Below, in pieces: positions 39,248-47,782 of a stretch of 64,000 nucleotides of DNA. Origin of the DNA: a bacterium. Lineage in GTDB: Bacteria; Oederibacteriota; CAKKQC01. The notes below the pieces were generated by a model that had not been told where the DNA came from, did not search any database, and was given only the letters and a program-made list of their open reading frames with translations. The stretch covers positions 1-64,000 of the forward strand of contig CAKKQC010000037.1 in NCBI GenBank assembly GCA_919901855.1, read 5' to 3'. The position numbers were made by a program, and so were the translations under genes. Each line of letters starts with the position of its first letter. Within the stretch, counting starts at the first letter, position 1.

Positions 39248-39643
39248 ATGCGCAGAGCAGTGTCGAGTCGCCGGGCTCCCGCCCCCAAGGGCATCTACTC
39301 CCAGGGCATCGCCGGTTCCGGGCCGCTCGTCTTCGTGTCCGGCCAGGGGCCGATCGACCCGAAGACCGGGAAGATCGTGACCGGGGGATTCCGCGAGCAG
39401 GCGGAGCGCACGTTCCGGAACGTCGAGACCATCCTCCGGGCGGCCGGCACGTCGTGGGCCCACGCGGTCAAGACGAACGTGTACCTCTCCGACCTGGCGG
39501 ACTTCCCGGAGATGAACCGGGTGTACAAGCGCTTCGTCCGGAAGCCGTACCCGGCCCGGACGACCGTGCAGGCCGGGCTCCTGAGCATCCTCATCGAGGT
39601 GGACTGCGTCGCGGTCGTTCCTCCGAGGAAGCATGGCGGCTAA
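39248..39643 (+). CDS. ridA: RidA-family enamine/imine deaminase
   Basis: A 131-residue trimeric RidA/YjgF-type protein. Characteristic segments are GIYSQGIAGSGPLVFVSGQGP, the central KTNVYLSDLADFPEMN and PARTTVQAG, whose Arg is the substrate-carboxylate-binding residue. It hydrolyses reactive enamines such as 2-aminoacrylate. AAGGAGG (39236-39242) precedes the ATG by five bases. Its last 11 bases overlap the peptidase gene. Confidence 0.9.
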   Translation: MRRAVSSRRAPAPKGIYSQGIAGSGPLVFVSGQGPIDPKTGKIVTGGFREQAERTFRNVETILRAAGTSWAHAVKTNVYLSDLADFPEMNRVYKRFVRKPYPARTTVQAGLLSILIEVDCVAVVPPRKHGG

Positions 39644-40811
39644 CTCCCGCCGGGGCCGGGCGGTCGCGCTCGGCCTCCTGCTCGCCGCGGCGGCCGGGGC
39701 GGCATCGAAGCCTTCGGATGTCGTCCGGTTCACGACCCGGACCGAGGGCGCGACTACCGTCATCGCGGGGGAGAACACGGACCAGTGGTGGCCGTATCAC
39801 GTCCTCGTCTCCTTCCCGAGCCTCGACAACATGGCGCCGTCGGTGCGCGTGCCCGGCCGGTTCGTCCTGCCGCCCGCCTCGCGCCGCGACCTGCTCTCGC
39901 TCGTTCGCGTGGACGCCTCCCGGGGCACGGGGTTCCGGGTCTCGTACCTGTACGGGCGGGGCGACCCGAACGCGGTGCCGGACGGCGCCGCGGTCTACCT
40001 CTTTCCGTGGGAACACGGGACCAAGCAGCGCGTGGACCAGGGGTACTTCGGGCCCACCACGCACCAGGGGATGCGGGCGCTGGATTTCGCCCTCCCGGAA
40101 GGGGCCGTGATCTGCGCGGCCCGGGACGGCGTCGTCGTCGCCACGCGCGACGACTCGAACACGGGAGGGCCGTCGGCGCGGTACGACGGGGACGCGAACT
40201 TCATCGACATCCTGCACGCGGACGGGACCTGGGCGAACTACGCCCACCTCCAGCTCCGGGGGGTCTTCGTGAAGCCCGGCGACCGGGTGACCGCCGGGCA
40301 GCCCATCGGCAGGTGCGGCCACACGGGGCGCGCCTCTGGTCCGCACCTGCACTTTGCCGTCTACCGCGCGGCGTGGGAGGCCGAGGGGGGCGAGACGATT
40401 CCGACCGTCTTCCTCCATCTCGACGGGAAGACGGTCGCGGCCGAGGCGGGACGGACGTACTACGCCGTCCGGCCCGGGGGCCCGGCCTTCGAGGCCCGGC
40501 TGGCCGGAAGGATGTCCGACGCGGACTTCGAGGGGGTGACGCGTACCGCGACGGCCACGGGCACCGTCGCGGTCCGGGACGACAAGGTGGACGAGAAGGT
40601 CTTCCTCTGGTGCGTGAACGGGACGGACGCGGACCAGCAGGTCACGGTGTCGTTCGACCGGCTGAAGGGGTTCGGGGTCTCGAAGCGCGTGCCCTACACC
40701 CGGCGGGTTCCCGCGCGGTCGGAAGTCTACCTGCTTTCGCTCACGCACACGGCGGGCGGCGTGGCGACCTACGAGATCCGGTTCACCTGGCGGACCGCTT
40801 CCGCTCGCTGA
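39633..40811 (+). CDS. M23-family metallopeptidase
   Basis: A 392-residue secreted protein with a signal peptide (GRAVALGLLLAAAAGAAS). The LytM/M23 core at about 120-250 has zinc ligands in THQGMRALDF (His144, Asp151) and GPHLHFAV (His238, His240), plus YAHL (His205). It is flanked by an N-terminal beta domain (30-120) and a C-terminal beta domain of about 140 residues. M23 enzymes cut peptidoglycan cross-bridges or act as scaffolds; the intact ligands suggest an active enzyme. The start lies inside ridA with GAGGA upstream. The 3' end overlaps the convergent MFS gene by 29 bases. Confidence 0.85.
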   Translation: MAANSRRGRAVALGLLLAAAAGAASKPSDVVRFTTRTEGATTVIAGENTDQWWPYHVLVSFPSLDNMAPSVRVPGRFVLPPASRRDLLSLVRVDASRGTGFRVSYLYGRGDPNAVPDGAAVYLFPWEHGTKQRVDQGYFGPTTHQGMRALDFALPEGAVICAARDGVVVATRDDSNTGGPSARYDGDANFIDILHADGTWANYAHLQLRGVFVKPGDRVTAGQPIGRCGHTGRASGPHLHFAVYRAAWEAEGGETIPTVFLHLDGKTVAAEAGRTYYAVRPGGPAFEARLAGRMSDADFEGVTRTATATGTVAVRDDKVDEKVFLWCVNGTDADQQVTVSFDRLKGFGVSKRVPYTRRVPARSEVYLLSLTHTAGGVATYEIRFTWRTASAR

Positions 40812-42096
40812 TCGCCCAGAGGGCGCAGGCCAGGATCAGCCCGTAGCAGGTGAGGATCAGGAACAGCGGCATCCGGGGGTGGACCTCCTTGTAGAGGGCC
40901 CCGGCGAACACCGGGATCGGGATGTTGACGAGCATGGTCACGACCCACCGGAACCCGTCCAGCCGGGCGCGCTCGGCGTCGTTCATGTGCTCCGTCCAGT
41001 GCGCGTTGACGGCGGGGTTGAAGACGGCGAACCCCACGGACCCGAAGAGGACGGCCAGCAGGACCGCCGGGAGGCCGAACAGGGGGGCGAGCAGGAGCAG
41101 TAGAACGTTTACGCCCATGCATCCGATCCCGGTGAACAGGAACCGGAAGAGGTTGCCCGCGGCGAGGTGCGGGACCGCGAGGAAGGTCGTGAGGAGCACG
41201 GTCGTGCCGCCGACGAGCGGGAGCATGGCCAGCACGGGCTTGGGAAGTCCGACGCCGCGGGCGTCCACGAGGTACAGGTTCGTGTAGGTGCCGCCGATGA
41301 TGAGCCCGGCCTGGAACAGGACCTGCATGAGGAGCGCGATCATGAGCCGGCGGCCGCGCACGACCGCCTGGAGCGCGATCCAGTGCCCCAGCAGGAACCG
41401 CTCGAACTCGCGGAACGAGAGGCGGACGGGTCGGGCCGGGGGGTCGGGGTTCGTCAGGTGCTTGCCGCGGTACCAGACCGCGAAGGACGTGAGCAGGACG
41501 GCGCATCCGAAGATCCAGCGGCAGGACCGCGTGACCCCGATCTCGCGGACGAGGAACCCGGATGCCGAGGCCAGGATCGCGCCGATGAACCAGGGTATCT
41601 GGAGGATGGCGAACATGGACATCCGTTCGCGCTTGGGGGATCCCTGGAGGAAGAGCGAGTTCCAGGCCGGGATCAGGAGAAAGACGCCCCCCACGAGCAT
41701 GAACCCGATGGCGAACATGAGGTAGCCGCGGGCGAAGGTGAAGAAGAAGAAGGCGAGCGGCCAGCACAGTCCGTCCACCCAGGTGACGACGCGGAGCCGT
41801 CCGAACCGCTCGGCCACCCAGCCGGCGAACACGGCGCAGACGACCTGGACCGTGAGCTGCGCCGAGACGATGGAGCCGATCTCGATCTCGGTGAGCCCCT
41901 GCTCCTTCATGTAGACGAGCAGGTAGATGCCCGCGAACGCGTTCGGGATGGTCCAGAAGATGTTGTACCCGGCCAGGGCCCTGGCGTTGCTCCCCAGCCG
42001 GTTCCAGGCGCGGCGCAGGTGCCAGGCGTGTTCGGTCAGGAACCGGCGCGGGAGGTTCCAGGCGACCTGTTCGACGGTCAGCAACAGCTCTTCCAT
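40783..42096 (-). CDS. MFS transporter
   Basis: A 437-residue protein with 12 predicted helices. After a 35-residue cytoplasmic N-terminus come helix pairs typical of the major facilitator superfamily, with the loop 2-3 motif GWVAERFGRLRVVTW (variant of GxxxDRxGRR). The second half starts after a charged linker (about 215-245). Substrate unknown. The ATG lies 8 bases after a TAATCT box without a ribosome site. The 3' ends of this gene and the M23 gene overlap by 29 bases. Confidence 0.82.
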   Translation of the reverse strand: MEELLLTVEQVAWNLPRRFLTEHAWHLRRAWNRLGSNARALAGYNIFWTIPNAFAGIYLLVYMKEQGLTEIEIGSIVSAQLTVQVVCAVFAGWVAERFGRLRVVTWVDGLCWPLAFFFFTFARGYLMFAIGFMLVGGVFLLIPAWNSLFLQGSPKRERMSMFAILQIPWFIGAILASASGFLVREIGVTRSCRWIFGCAVLLTSFAVWYRGKHLTNPDPPARPVRLSFREFERFLLGHWIALQAVVRGRRLMIALLMQVLFQAGLIIGGTYTNLYLVDARGVGLPKPVLAMLPLVGGTTVLLTTFLAVPHLAAGNLFRFLFTGIGCMGVNVLLLLLAPLFGLPAVLLAVLFGSVGFAVFNPAVNAHWTEHMNDAERARLDGFRWVVTMLVNIPIPVFAGALYKEVHPRMPLFLILTCYGLILACALWAISERKRSAR

Positions 42097-42104
42097 GGAG
42101 AACT

Positions 42105-42110
42105 AGATTA
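42105..42110 (-). promoter_or_regulatory. -10 box for MFS gene
   Basis: Minus-strand TAATCT, preceded by TG, ends 8 bases before the ATG at 42096; probable leaderless start. Confidence 0.45.
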
Positions 42111-42144
42111 CACCCGGCGCGGGGGCGCCGGGGAAGGACCGGGC

Positions 42145-43965
42145 TCAGCCCTCGTGCCCGAGGTTCCCGATCTGGGTCATGAGCGGCCCCATGTTGTACT
42201 TGAGCCCCTCGAGCGCGGCGAGGAACATCTTCTTGTCCGGCGCCTTGATGTAGGCTTCCTTCGCCTCGACGACGCCCCGCTTCACGTAGTCCGCGAGGAC
42301 GTCGGCGAAGACGGTCATGCCCTCGCCCTTGGCGGTCTGCATCGTGCCCGGGATCTGGAAGGTCTTGTTCTCGCGGATCAGGTTCGCCATGCCGCTGTTG
42401 ATGATCAGGATCTCGAGGGCCGCGATCCGGCCGCCGCCGATCTTCTTGCACAGCGTCTGGGAGACGACGCCCTTGAGCCCTTCCGAGAGCATGACCCGGA
42501 TCTGCTCCTGCCGGTCCGCCGGGAACTGCTCGATGATCCGGTTGACCGTGGACGGCGCCGTGGTCGTGTGCAGGGTGCCGAACACGAGGTGGCCGGTTTC
42601 CGCGGTCTCGATCGCGATCTCGATCGTCTCGAGGTCGCGCATCTCGCCGACCAGGACGATGTCCGGGTCCTCGCGCAGGGCGGCCCGCAGGGCGTTCTTG
42701 AACCCCTCCGTGTGGGTGTGGAGCTCGCGCTGGTTGATCAGGCACTTCTTGTTCTCGTGCACGAACTCGATCGGGTCCTCGATGGTGATGATGTGGTCCT
42801 CGCGCGTGGCGTTGACCAGGTCGACGATCGCGGCCAGCGTCGTCGACTTGCCCGAGCCCGTCGGGCCGGTCACGAGGACGAGCCCCTTGGACAGGGCGGC
42901 GAACTTGCGCACCGCGTCGGGCACGTGCAGGTCCTCGACGGTCAGGATCTTGGACGGGATGATCCGGAACACCGCCCCCGGGCCCTTGCGGTCCATGAAG
43001 ACGTTGCACCGGAACCGGCCGAGGCCCTTGATCTCGTAGGCGAAGTCGGTGTCGTGCATGTGTCCGAACTCGGTCTGGTTGCGCAGCGGGATGATCGGCA
43101 GGACGAGGTTCCAGACCGCCTGGGGCGCGAGGACGCCCTCGCCCTTGAGGATCATCATGGAGCCATCGACGCGGATCATGGGCGGGACCGTGCTCGAGAG
43201 GTGGAGGTCCGACGCCTTGTTCGCCACCATCTTCTCGAACAGCTTGTTGATCGCGGGCACGACGCCGGAGGCCAGCGCCATGGTCACGGCCGCGACCGGC
43301 ATGGCCATGGGTCCGGCCGGAGCGGCGCCGGTCGCAGCGACCGTAGCGGCCGGGGCGGCCGCGGCATGCGCGATCGGGGCGGCCGCCGCCGGGTGAGGGG
43401 CCATGGCCGGCATCGGGGGAAGAGGTGGCGGCGTGACGACCGAAGCGGTCGTCTTCGGAGTTGCAGCAGACGCTGCAACTCCGGGGTGCGCGGGCATCGG
43501 TGGAGGTGGAGGAGGAGGAGGTGGAGGAGGAGCCGCCGGCTCGGCCGAGAGCTCATCCACCGCGCTGATCTCGGATTCCGCTGGAGCCGGAGGCGGTTCC
43601 GGGGTCGGCGGAGGAGCGGGAGGTTTGGGAGCGGCGACGATCGCATCCGCTCCCTCGAGATGGGGCTCGCCGAGCGCGGCCTTGCGGATCACGGCTTGCA
43701 CGTCGCCCTCGGGGGTCCGGAACCCGAGCGCGATGAAGTGGCCGACGCCGGCCGAGTACTGGAACCGGAACTTGGCCTCCGCGATGCGGCGGGCGGGGCC
43801 GACCTCGTTCAGGATCCCGTCGATGTCCGCCGTGGCGAGTGGCGCGCCCCCGAGCACGGTGGCGACGCCGCCGACGCGGCTCATCGCCGACTGGCCGGTG
43901 ACCAGGTAGAGTTCCTCGCCGCCCTTGCCGAGTGCGGCCCGCAGCATGTCATCGATCTTGGCCAT
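42145..43965 (-). CDS. pilT: PilT-type retraction ATPase with extra N-terminal domain
   Basis: A 606-residue type IV pilus motor ATPase, far longer than the usual 340-380. The C-terminal 370 residues are a complete PilT: Walker A GPTGSGKST (367-375), Asp box, Walker B DIVLVGEMRD (435-444), His box HTTTAPSTVNR and the PilT-specific MANLIRE motif. Residues 1-112 look like a second, degenerate copy of the PilT N-terminal domain (ELYLVTGQSAMSRVGG against DLHLSSTVPPMIRVDG). A Pro/Ala-rich linker (113-225, including a run of 12 prolines) joins them. The start at 43965 follows GGGAGGA; a longer frame to 44004 has no support. It would drive pilus retraction or twitching. Confidence 0.88.
   Translation of the reverse strand: MAKIDDMLRAALGKGGEELYLVTGQSAMSRVGGVATVLGGAPLATADIDGILNEVGPARRIAEAKFRFQYSAGVGHFIALGFRTPEGDVQAVIRKAALGEPHLEGADAIVAAPKPPAPPPTPEPPPAPAESEISAVDELSAEPAAPPPPPPPPPPPMPAHPGVAASAATPKTTASVVTPPPLPPMPAMAPHPAAAAPIAHAAAAPAATVAATGAAPAGPMAMPVAAVTMALASGVVPAINKLFEKMVANKASDLHLSSTVPPMIRVDGSMMILKGEGVLAPQAVWNLVLPIIPLRNQTEFGHMHDTDFAYEIKGLGRFRCNVFMDRKGPGAVFRIIPSKILTVEDLHVPDAVRKFAALSKGLVLVTGPTGSGKSTTLAAIVDLVNATREDHIITIEDPIEFVHENKKCLINQRELHTHTEGFKNALRAALREDPDIVLVGEMRDLETIEIAIETAETGHLVFGTLHTTTAPSTVNRIIEQFPADRQEQIRVMLSEGLKGVVSQTLCKKIGGGRIAALEILIINSGMANLIRENKTFQIPGTMQTAKGEGMTVFADVLADYVKRGVVEAKEAYIKAPDKKMFLAALEGLKYNMGPLMTQIGNLGHEG
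43456..43483 (+). repeat. Perfect hairpin inside the pilT linker
   Basis: Arms CGGAGTTGCAGC and GCTGCAACTCCG (12 bp) flank the loop AGAC. It is in frame within the low-complexity linker of PilT. The same AGAC loop between GC-rich arms occurs at 59240-59263. Confidence 0.6.
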
Positions 43966-44045
43966 CGAAGGTTCCTCCCGCCGGGGTTGACCGGCCAACG
44001 TCACGCATTTTAACAGATGGAGACCTTAAGATATTGGGGAACCCC

Positions 44046-45860
44046 GTGAAGCCGCTCCGCCCGATCGCGCTCGTCCTGCTCTCCGCTCCCTCCGTGTGCG
44101 GGGCGGGGCCGCCGGCGCCGGTGCTCTCCGTCAACCTCGTGGTCACCCCGGCGGTGGCGAGCGTGGGGTCGACGCTGACCGTCATGCTCTCGGTCGCGAA
44201 CATGGGGTCGGTCACGGTCACGGACGTGTCTTCGGCGCTCGCCCTCGGTGGCCCGGCGACGGCGGCCCTGGTCGCGGTGCCCGAGACCTCCGTGCGGCCG
44301 GCCCTGGGCCCCGGGGAGGAAGTGGTCACGGGGTGGGGCGTCGTCGGCACGGCGCCCGGGGCGCTCTCGTTCACGGCGACGGTCTCCGGCGTCTGGATCG
44401 CCGGGGGCCGGACCGTCACCGGCTGGGCGGCCGCCTCGGCGTCGGCTGTCGTGCGCGCGCCGCCGAAGCTGGAGGCGGCGTGGTCGGGGCCGTCCGCGGG
44501 CTGGTGCGCTCCACGGCCGTTCCCGGTCACGCTCGCCGTCACGAACGCGGGCGAGTCGGACGCGGCCGGCGTGGCGGCGCCCGCGCCCGTCCTCGGAGGG
44601 ACCGCCGGCGCCTCCGTGGTCGCGGGACCGGCCGGCGGGACAAGCACCATCGCGGCCGGTGGCACGGTCGCCTACACGTGGACCGTGGTGGGAACGATAG
44701 GGGGGACTCTGGTGCTCGGGACCACCGTGACCGGGGCGGATGCCGGGAGCGGCATGCCCGTCCTCGGGACGGCGTCGGCCGAATGGACGCTGGCGGCTCC
44801 GGGCCGGCTCGCCGTCTCGGTCGCGGTGCCGCCCGAAGTGTCGCGTGGCCAGTGGGTGCCCATCGTGGTGACGGTCACGAACACGGGCGGGTACGCCGTC
44901 TCGGACCTCGAGGCGTCCCTGGAGGGTCCGGCCGGCGCCGGCTGGGTCCGGACCGTGCCCGTACCTTCTGCATCGCACGGGCTGGCCCCGGGGGCGGCCC
45001 GCCGGTTCGTGTGGACGTGGTCGGCGACGGCGCTCGGGTCCCTGCCGTTCGGAGTGCGCACCTCCTGCGCGACCTGCGACGGGTTCCTGGCCGTGGAGGC
45101 GGACGCGTCGGCGACATCCGTCGCGGTGCGTCCGGCGGCGCTTCAGGCGGGCCTGTCGGTATCGGCGACGCAGATGGTCGTCGGCCAGAAGGTCACGATC
45201 GTCCTCGCCGTGACCAACACCGGGGGCGCGGCGGTCCGCCGGCTCACGGCGCTCGTGCCCACGCCCTCGACGGGGCGCTCGGCCCTCGCGTCGGGGCCCC
45301 TCCGCGCGACGATCGAGACCCTGCCGGCGGGCGGGTCGACGGCCTTCGCCTGGGTCTGGACGGTGACCGGCCATGGGCTCGTCGGGTTCACGTCCCGTGC
45401 GACCGGCCACGACGCCAACGCGCGCTGGGGCCTCTCGACGGGCATCCTCGATTCCCCCTCCGTCCGGGTCCTCACGCCGGCGTCGCTCAAGATCGACCGG
45501 TTCGCCCTGTTCCCGAGCCCGGCCGTCGTCTCCGGCATCTTCCTGACCGCGAGCCTCGTCATCACCAACCAGGGGGAGACGCCGGCCCAGCTCACGGGGC
45601 TCACGGTGAAGGAGAAGAAGTCTCCGACCGGCGTGCTCGGACCCGCGTCGCTGTTTTCGCCCCGGGTGCCGTCGGACCTGCCCGCGGGCGACAGCACGAG
45701 CGTGGTCTGGACCTACCACACGGGTGTGTGGGGGACCGCGACCGTCTCGGCCGTGGCCACCGCCGTGGAGCCCGCGACGGGCCGGAAGCTGCCGTCCCTC
45801 CAGGCCCTGAGCAACCGGATCACGGTGACCGCGTGGATGGCGCCGGGCGGATTGGAATGA
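44046..45860 (+). CDS. CARDB-repeat secreted protein
   Basis: A 604-residue protein with a signal peptide (RPIALVLLSAPSVCG) and five CARDB-like Ig domains. They begin LSVNLVVTPAVASVG, LEAAWSGPSAGWC, LAVSVAVPPEVSRG, LQAGLSVSATQMVVG and LKIDRFALFPSPAVV, each with a VTVTNTG-like core. Unlike the protein at 12553 it has no FlgD-like or YPNP end and stops after the fifth repeat. The GTG at 44046 is chosen as the start just before the signal peptide; GATATT at 44030-44035 is a possible -10. The stop overlaps the subtilisin-like gene by ATGA. It may be a surface partner or substrate of that protease. Confidence 0.78.
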   Translation: MKPLRPIALVLLSAPSVCGAGPPAPVLSVNLVVTPAVASVGSTLTVMLSVANMGSVTVTDVSSALALGGPATAALVAVPETSVRPALGPGEEVVTGWGVVGTAPGALSFTATVSGVWIAGGRTVTGWAAASASAVVRAPPKLEAAWSGPSAGWCAPRPFPVTLAVTNAGESDAAGVAAPAPVLGGTAGASVVAGPAGGTSTIAAGGTVAYTWTVVGTIGGTLVLGTTVTGADAGSGMPVLGTASAEWTLAAPGRLAVSVAVPPEVSRGQWVPIVVTVTNTGGYAVSDLEASLEGPAGAGWVRTVPVPSASHGLAPGAARRFVWTWSATALGSLPFGVRTSCATCDGFLAVEADASATSVAVRPAALQAGLSVSATQMVVGQKVTIVLAVTNTGGAAVRRLTALVPTPSTGRSALASGPLRATIETLPAGGSTAFAWVWTVTGHGLVGFTSRATGHDANARWGLSTGILDSPSVRVLTPASLKIDRFALFPSPAVVSGIFLTASLVITNQGETPAQLTGLTVKEKKSPTGVLGPASLFSPRVPSDLPAGDSTSVVWTYHTGVWGTATVSAVATAVEPATGRKLPSLQALSNRITVTAWMAPGGLE

Positions 45861-47782
45861 GGTTCGCAGCCGCCATGCTGACGGCCGTGCTCGTGGTGGC
45901 CGGTCCGGCGGCGGCGAAGCGGGTGCCCGACGAGGTCATGGTCCGGTTCCGCCCCGGCGCCGCCGCGGAGGATGTCCGCCGGGCCGCGGCCGGGATCGGC
46001 GCCCGGGTGGCGGACGAGATTCCCCGCCTGCGCGTCCGGCTCCTCAAGCTGCCGCCGGGCCTGGACGTCGACGAGGCGATCGACCGGCTCCGGCGGAACC
46101 CGAACGTAGAGTTGGCCGAGCCGAACCAGTTGTTCCGGCGAAAGGGGCTCCCGAACGATCCCAGGCTGAACTGGCAGTGGGGACTCGAACAGATCGGGGC
46201 CACGCTCGCGTGGGGCCTGACCGTGACCGGCGCCCAGGGCTCCCCGGACGTCCTCATCGCGGTCGTGGATTCGGGCATCCTCTCCGCGCACCCGGATCTC
46301 GCCGGCAAGGTCGTGGCGGGGTACGACACGATCACGGGGGGCGGGAACGGCGACCCGGACCCGGGCCCGGGGAACGGCCACGGGACGTTCGTGGCCTCGA
46401 TCGCGGCCGCCGTCTCCGACAACGGGATCGGGATGGCCGGGACCGCCCAGCGCGCGCGCCTGCTGGCGGTGAAGCTGTACGAGACCGGCTCGTGGGACGC
46501 GTCGGAGTTCATGATCGTCAAGGGCGTGACCTGGGCCGTGGACCACGGGGCGAAGGTGATCAACATGAGCCTCGGGAGCTGCTTCCAGCTCACGGCGACC
46601 GTGGTCGAGTGCGGGTCGCCGACCGTCATCGGGGCGGACGCGGCGCGGGACGCGTGGGAGCGGGGCGCCGTGCTCGTGGCTTCGGCGGGGAACGAGAGCA
46701 CGACCCAGTTCTCGTACCCGGCGGCCTACCCTCACGTGCTCGGGGTGGCCGCGACGAACCGGGCGGACCTGCCGACCGTCTACACGAACTACGGGGGATA
46801 CATCGACGTGGCGGCGCCGGGGGGCGAATCCTTTCTCCTGTGCGATCCGACGGACGACATCATCGGAGCGACTAGCGACCCGGCGGAGGCGTGCCCGGCG
46901 CTCGGGTTCTCGCCGAGCGACTTCACGACGGCCGCGGGCACGTCGATGTCCGCCCCGTTCGTCGCGGGACTGGCGGCCGTTCTCTTCGGCGCCGACCCGT
47001 CCCGGACGAACGCCGAGGTCGCCGGGCTCATCCGGGCGTCGGCCGACCAGCCGCTGGGGGCGACCGGGTGGAACGACCTCTACGGCTATGGACGGATAAA
47101 CATGTACCGGGCGCTGCGGAGCAGCGCCCCGGGGTCCCTCGCGGCGCTCGAAGTCTCGGCCGGCATCACGCCGGCCCGGCCTCAGCCGGGCGACGCCGTC
47201 ACCGTGGTCGTCGGGCTCCGGAACTCAGGGACGGAGCCCGCCGGGGAACCGGATGCCGCGCTCGAGGTGTCCGGGGGCATCGACCGCGTGGCTCTCGAGG
47301 CGGCGCCAGCGGGCTCGGCCACGACCGCGCTCGGGGCGGGGGAGACCCGGAGCTGGGCGTGGACCTTCCGGGCCGTTTCGCCCGGGCCGGTTTCGTTTTC
47401 GGCGGTCGCGTCGGCGGTCGACGGGGTCACGGGCCGCGGGCTCACGGCCCGGCGGGACTCCGCGGTCGTCGTCGCGGCGACCCGGGCCGCCGAGGGCGGC
47501 GCGCTCGTGCCGTACCCGAACCCCGTGGCCGGCGACGAGTTCCGGCTCGCGGTGCCCCTGGAATCGGACGCGGCCGAACTCACGGTCTTCGTCCACGGCG
47601 CCGCGTCGATGGAGCCCGTCTACCGCGCGACCTGGCACGACCTGCTCCGCGCCGAGGGCGGGGTCGTCGTGCGCGGGGTGCGCGGCTGGGCGCCGGGCCT
47701 CTACCTCGTGCGGGCGCGGGCGAAGCTCGCGGGCGGGACGACCAGGGACTTCGCGGCGGTCAAGGTCATGGTGAAGCGGTGA
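45857..47782 (+). CDS. Subtilisin-like (S8) protease with CARDB and YPNP C-terminal domains
   Basis: A 641-residue secreted serine protease. Signal peptide (AAAMLTAVLVVAGPAAA), then an inhibitor-I9-like propeptide (22-95, VMVRFRPGAAAEDVRR). The catalytic domain has Asp138 in AVVDSGI, His175 in NGHGTFVAS, oxyanion Asn279 in ASAGNES and Ser363 in GTSMSAPFVAG. A CARDB-like domain (about 430-530) follows. The last 90 residues start with YPNP and end VKVMVKR, closely resembling the end of the protein at 2-1081. Such ends act as T9SS type A sorting signals in Bacteroidota. The stop overlaps a PorV-like gene (GTGA), supporting coupled export. Confidence 0.9.
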   Translation: MRFAAAMLTAVLVVAGPAAAKRVPDEVMVRFRPGAAAEDVRRAAAGIGARVADEIPRLRVRLLKLPPGLDVDEAIDRLRRNPNVELAEPNQLFRRKGLPNDPRLNWQWGLEQIGATLAWGLTVTGAQGSPDVLIAVVDSGILSAHPDLAGKVVAGYDTITGGGNGDPDPGPGNGHGTFVASIAAAVSDNGIGMAGTAQRARLLAVKLYETGSWDASEFMIVKGVTWAVDHGAKVINMSLGSCFQLTATVVECGSPTVIGADAARDAWERGAVLVASAGNESTTQFSYPAAYPHVLGVAATNRADLPTVYTNYGGYIDVAAPGGESFLLCDPTDDIIGATSDPAEACPALGFSPSDFTTAAGTSMSAPFVAGLAAVLFGADPSRTNAEVAGLIRASADQPLGATGWNDLYGYGRINMYRALRSSAPGSLAALEVSAGITPARPQPGDAVTVVVGLRNSGTEPAGEPDAALEVSGGIDRVALEAAPAGSATTALGAGETRSWAWTFRAVSPGPVSFSAVASAVDGVTGRGLTARRDSAVVVAATRAAEGGALVPYPNPVAGDEFRLAVPLESDAAELTVFVHGAASMEPVYRATWHDLLRAEGGVVVRGVRGWAPGLYLVRARAKLAGGTTRDFAAVKVMVKR

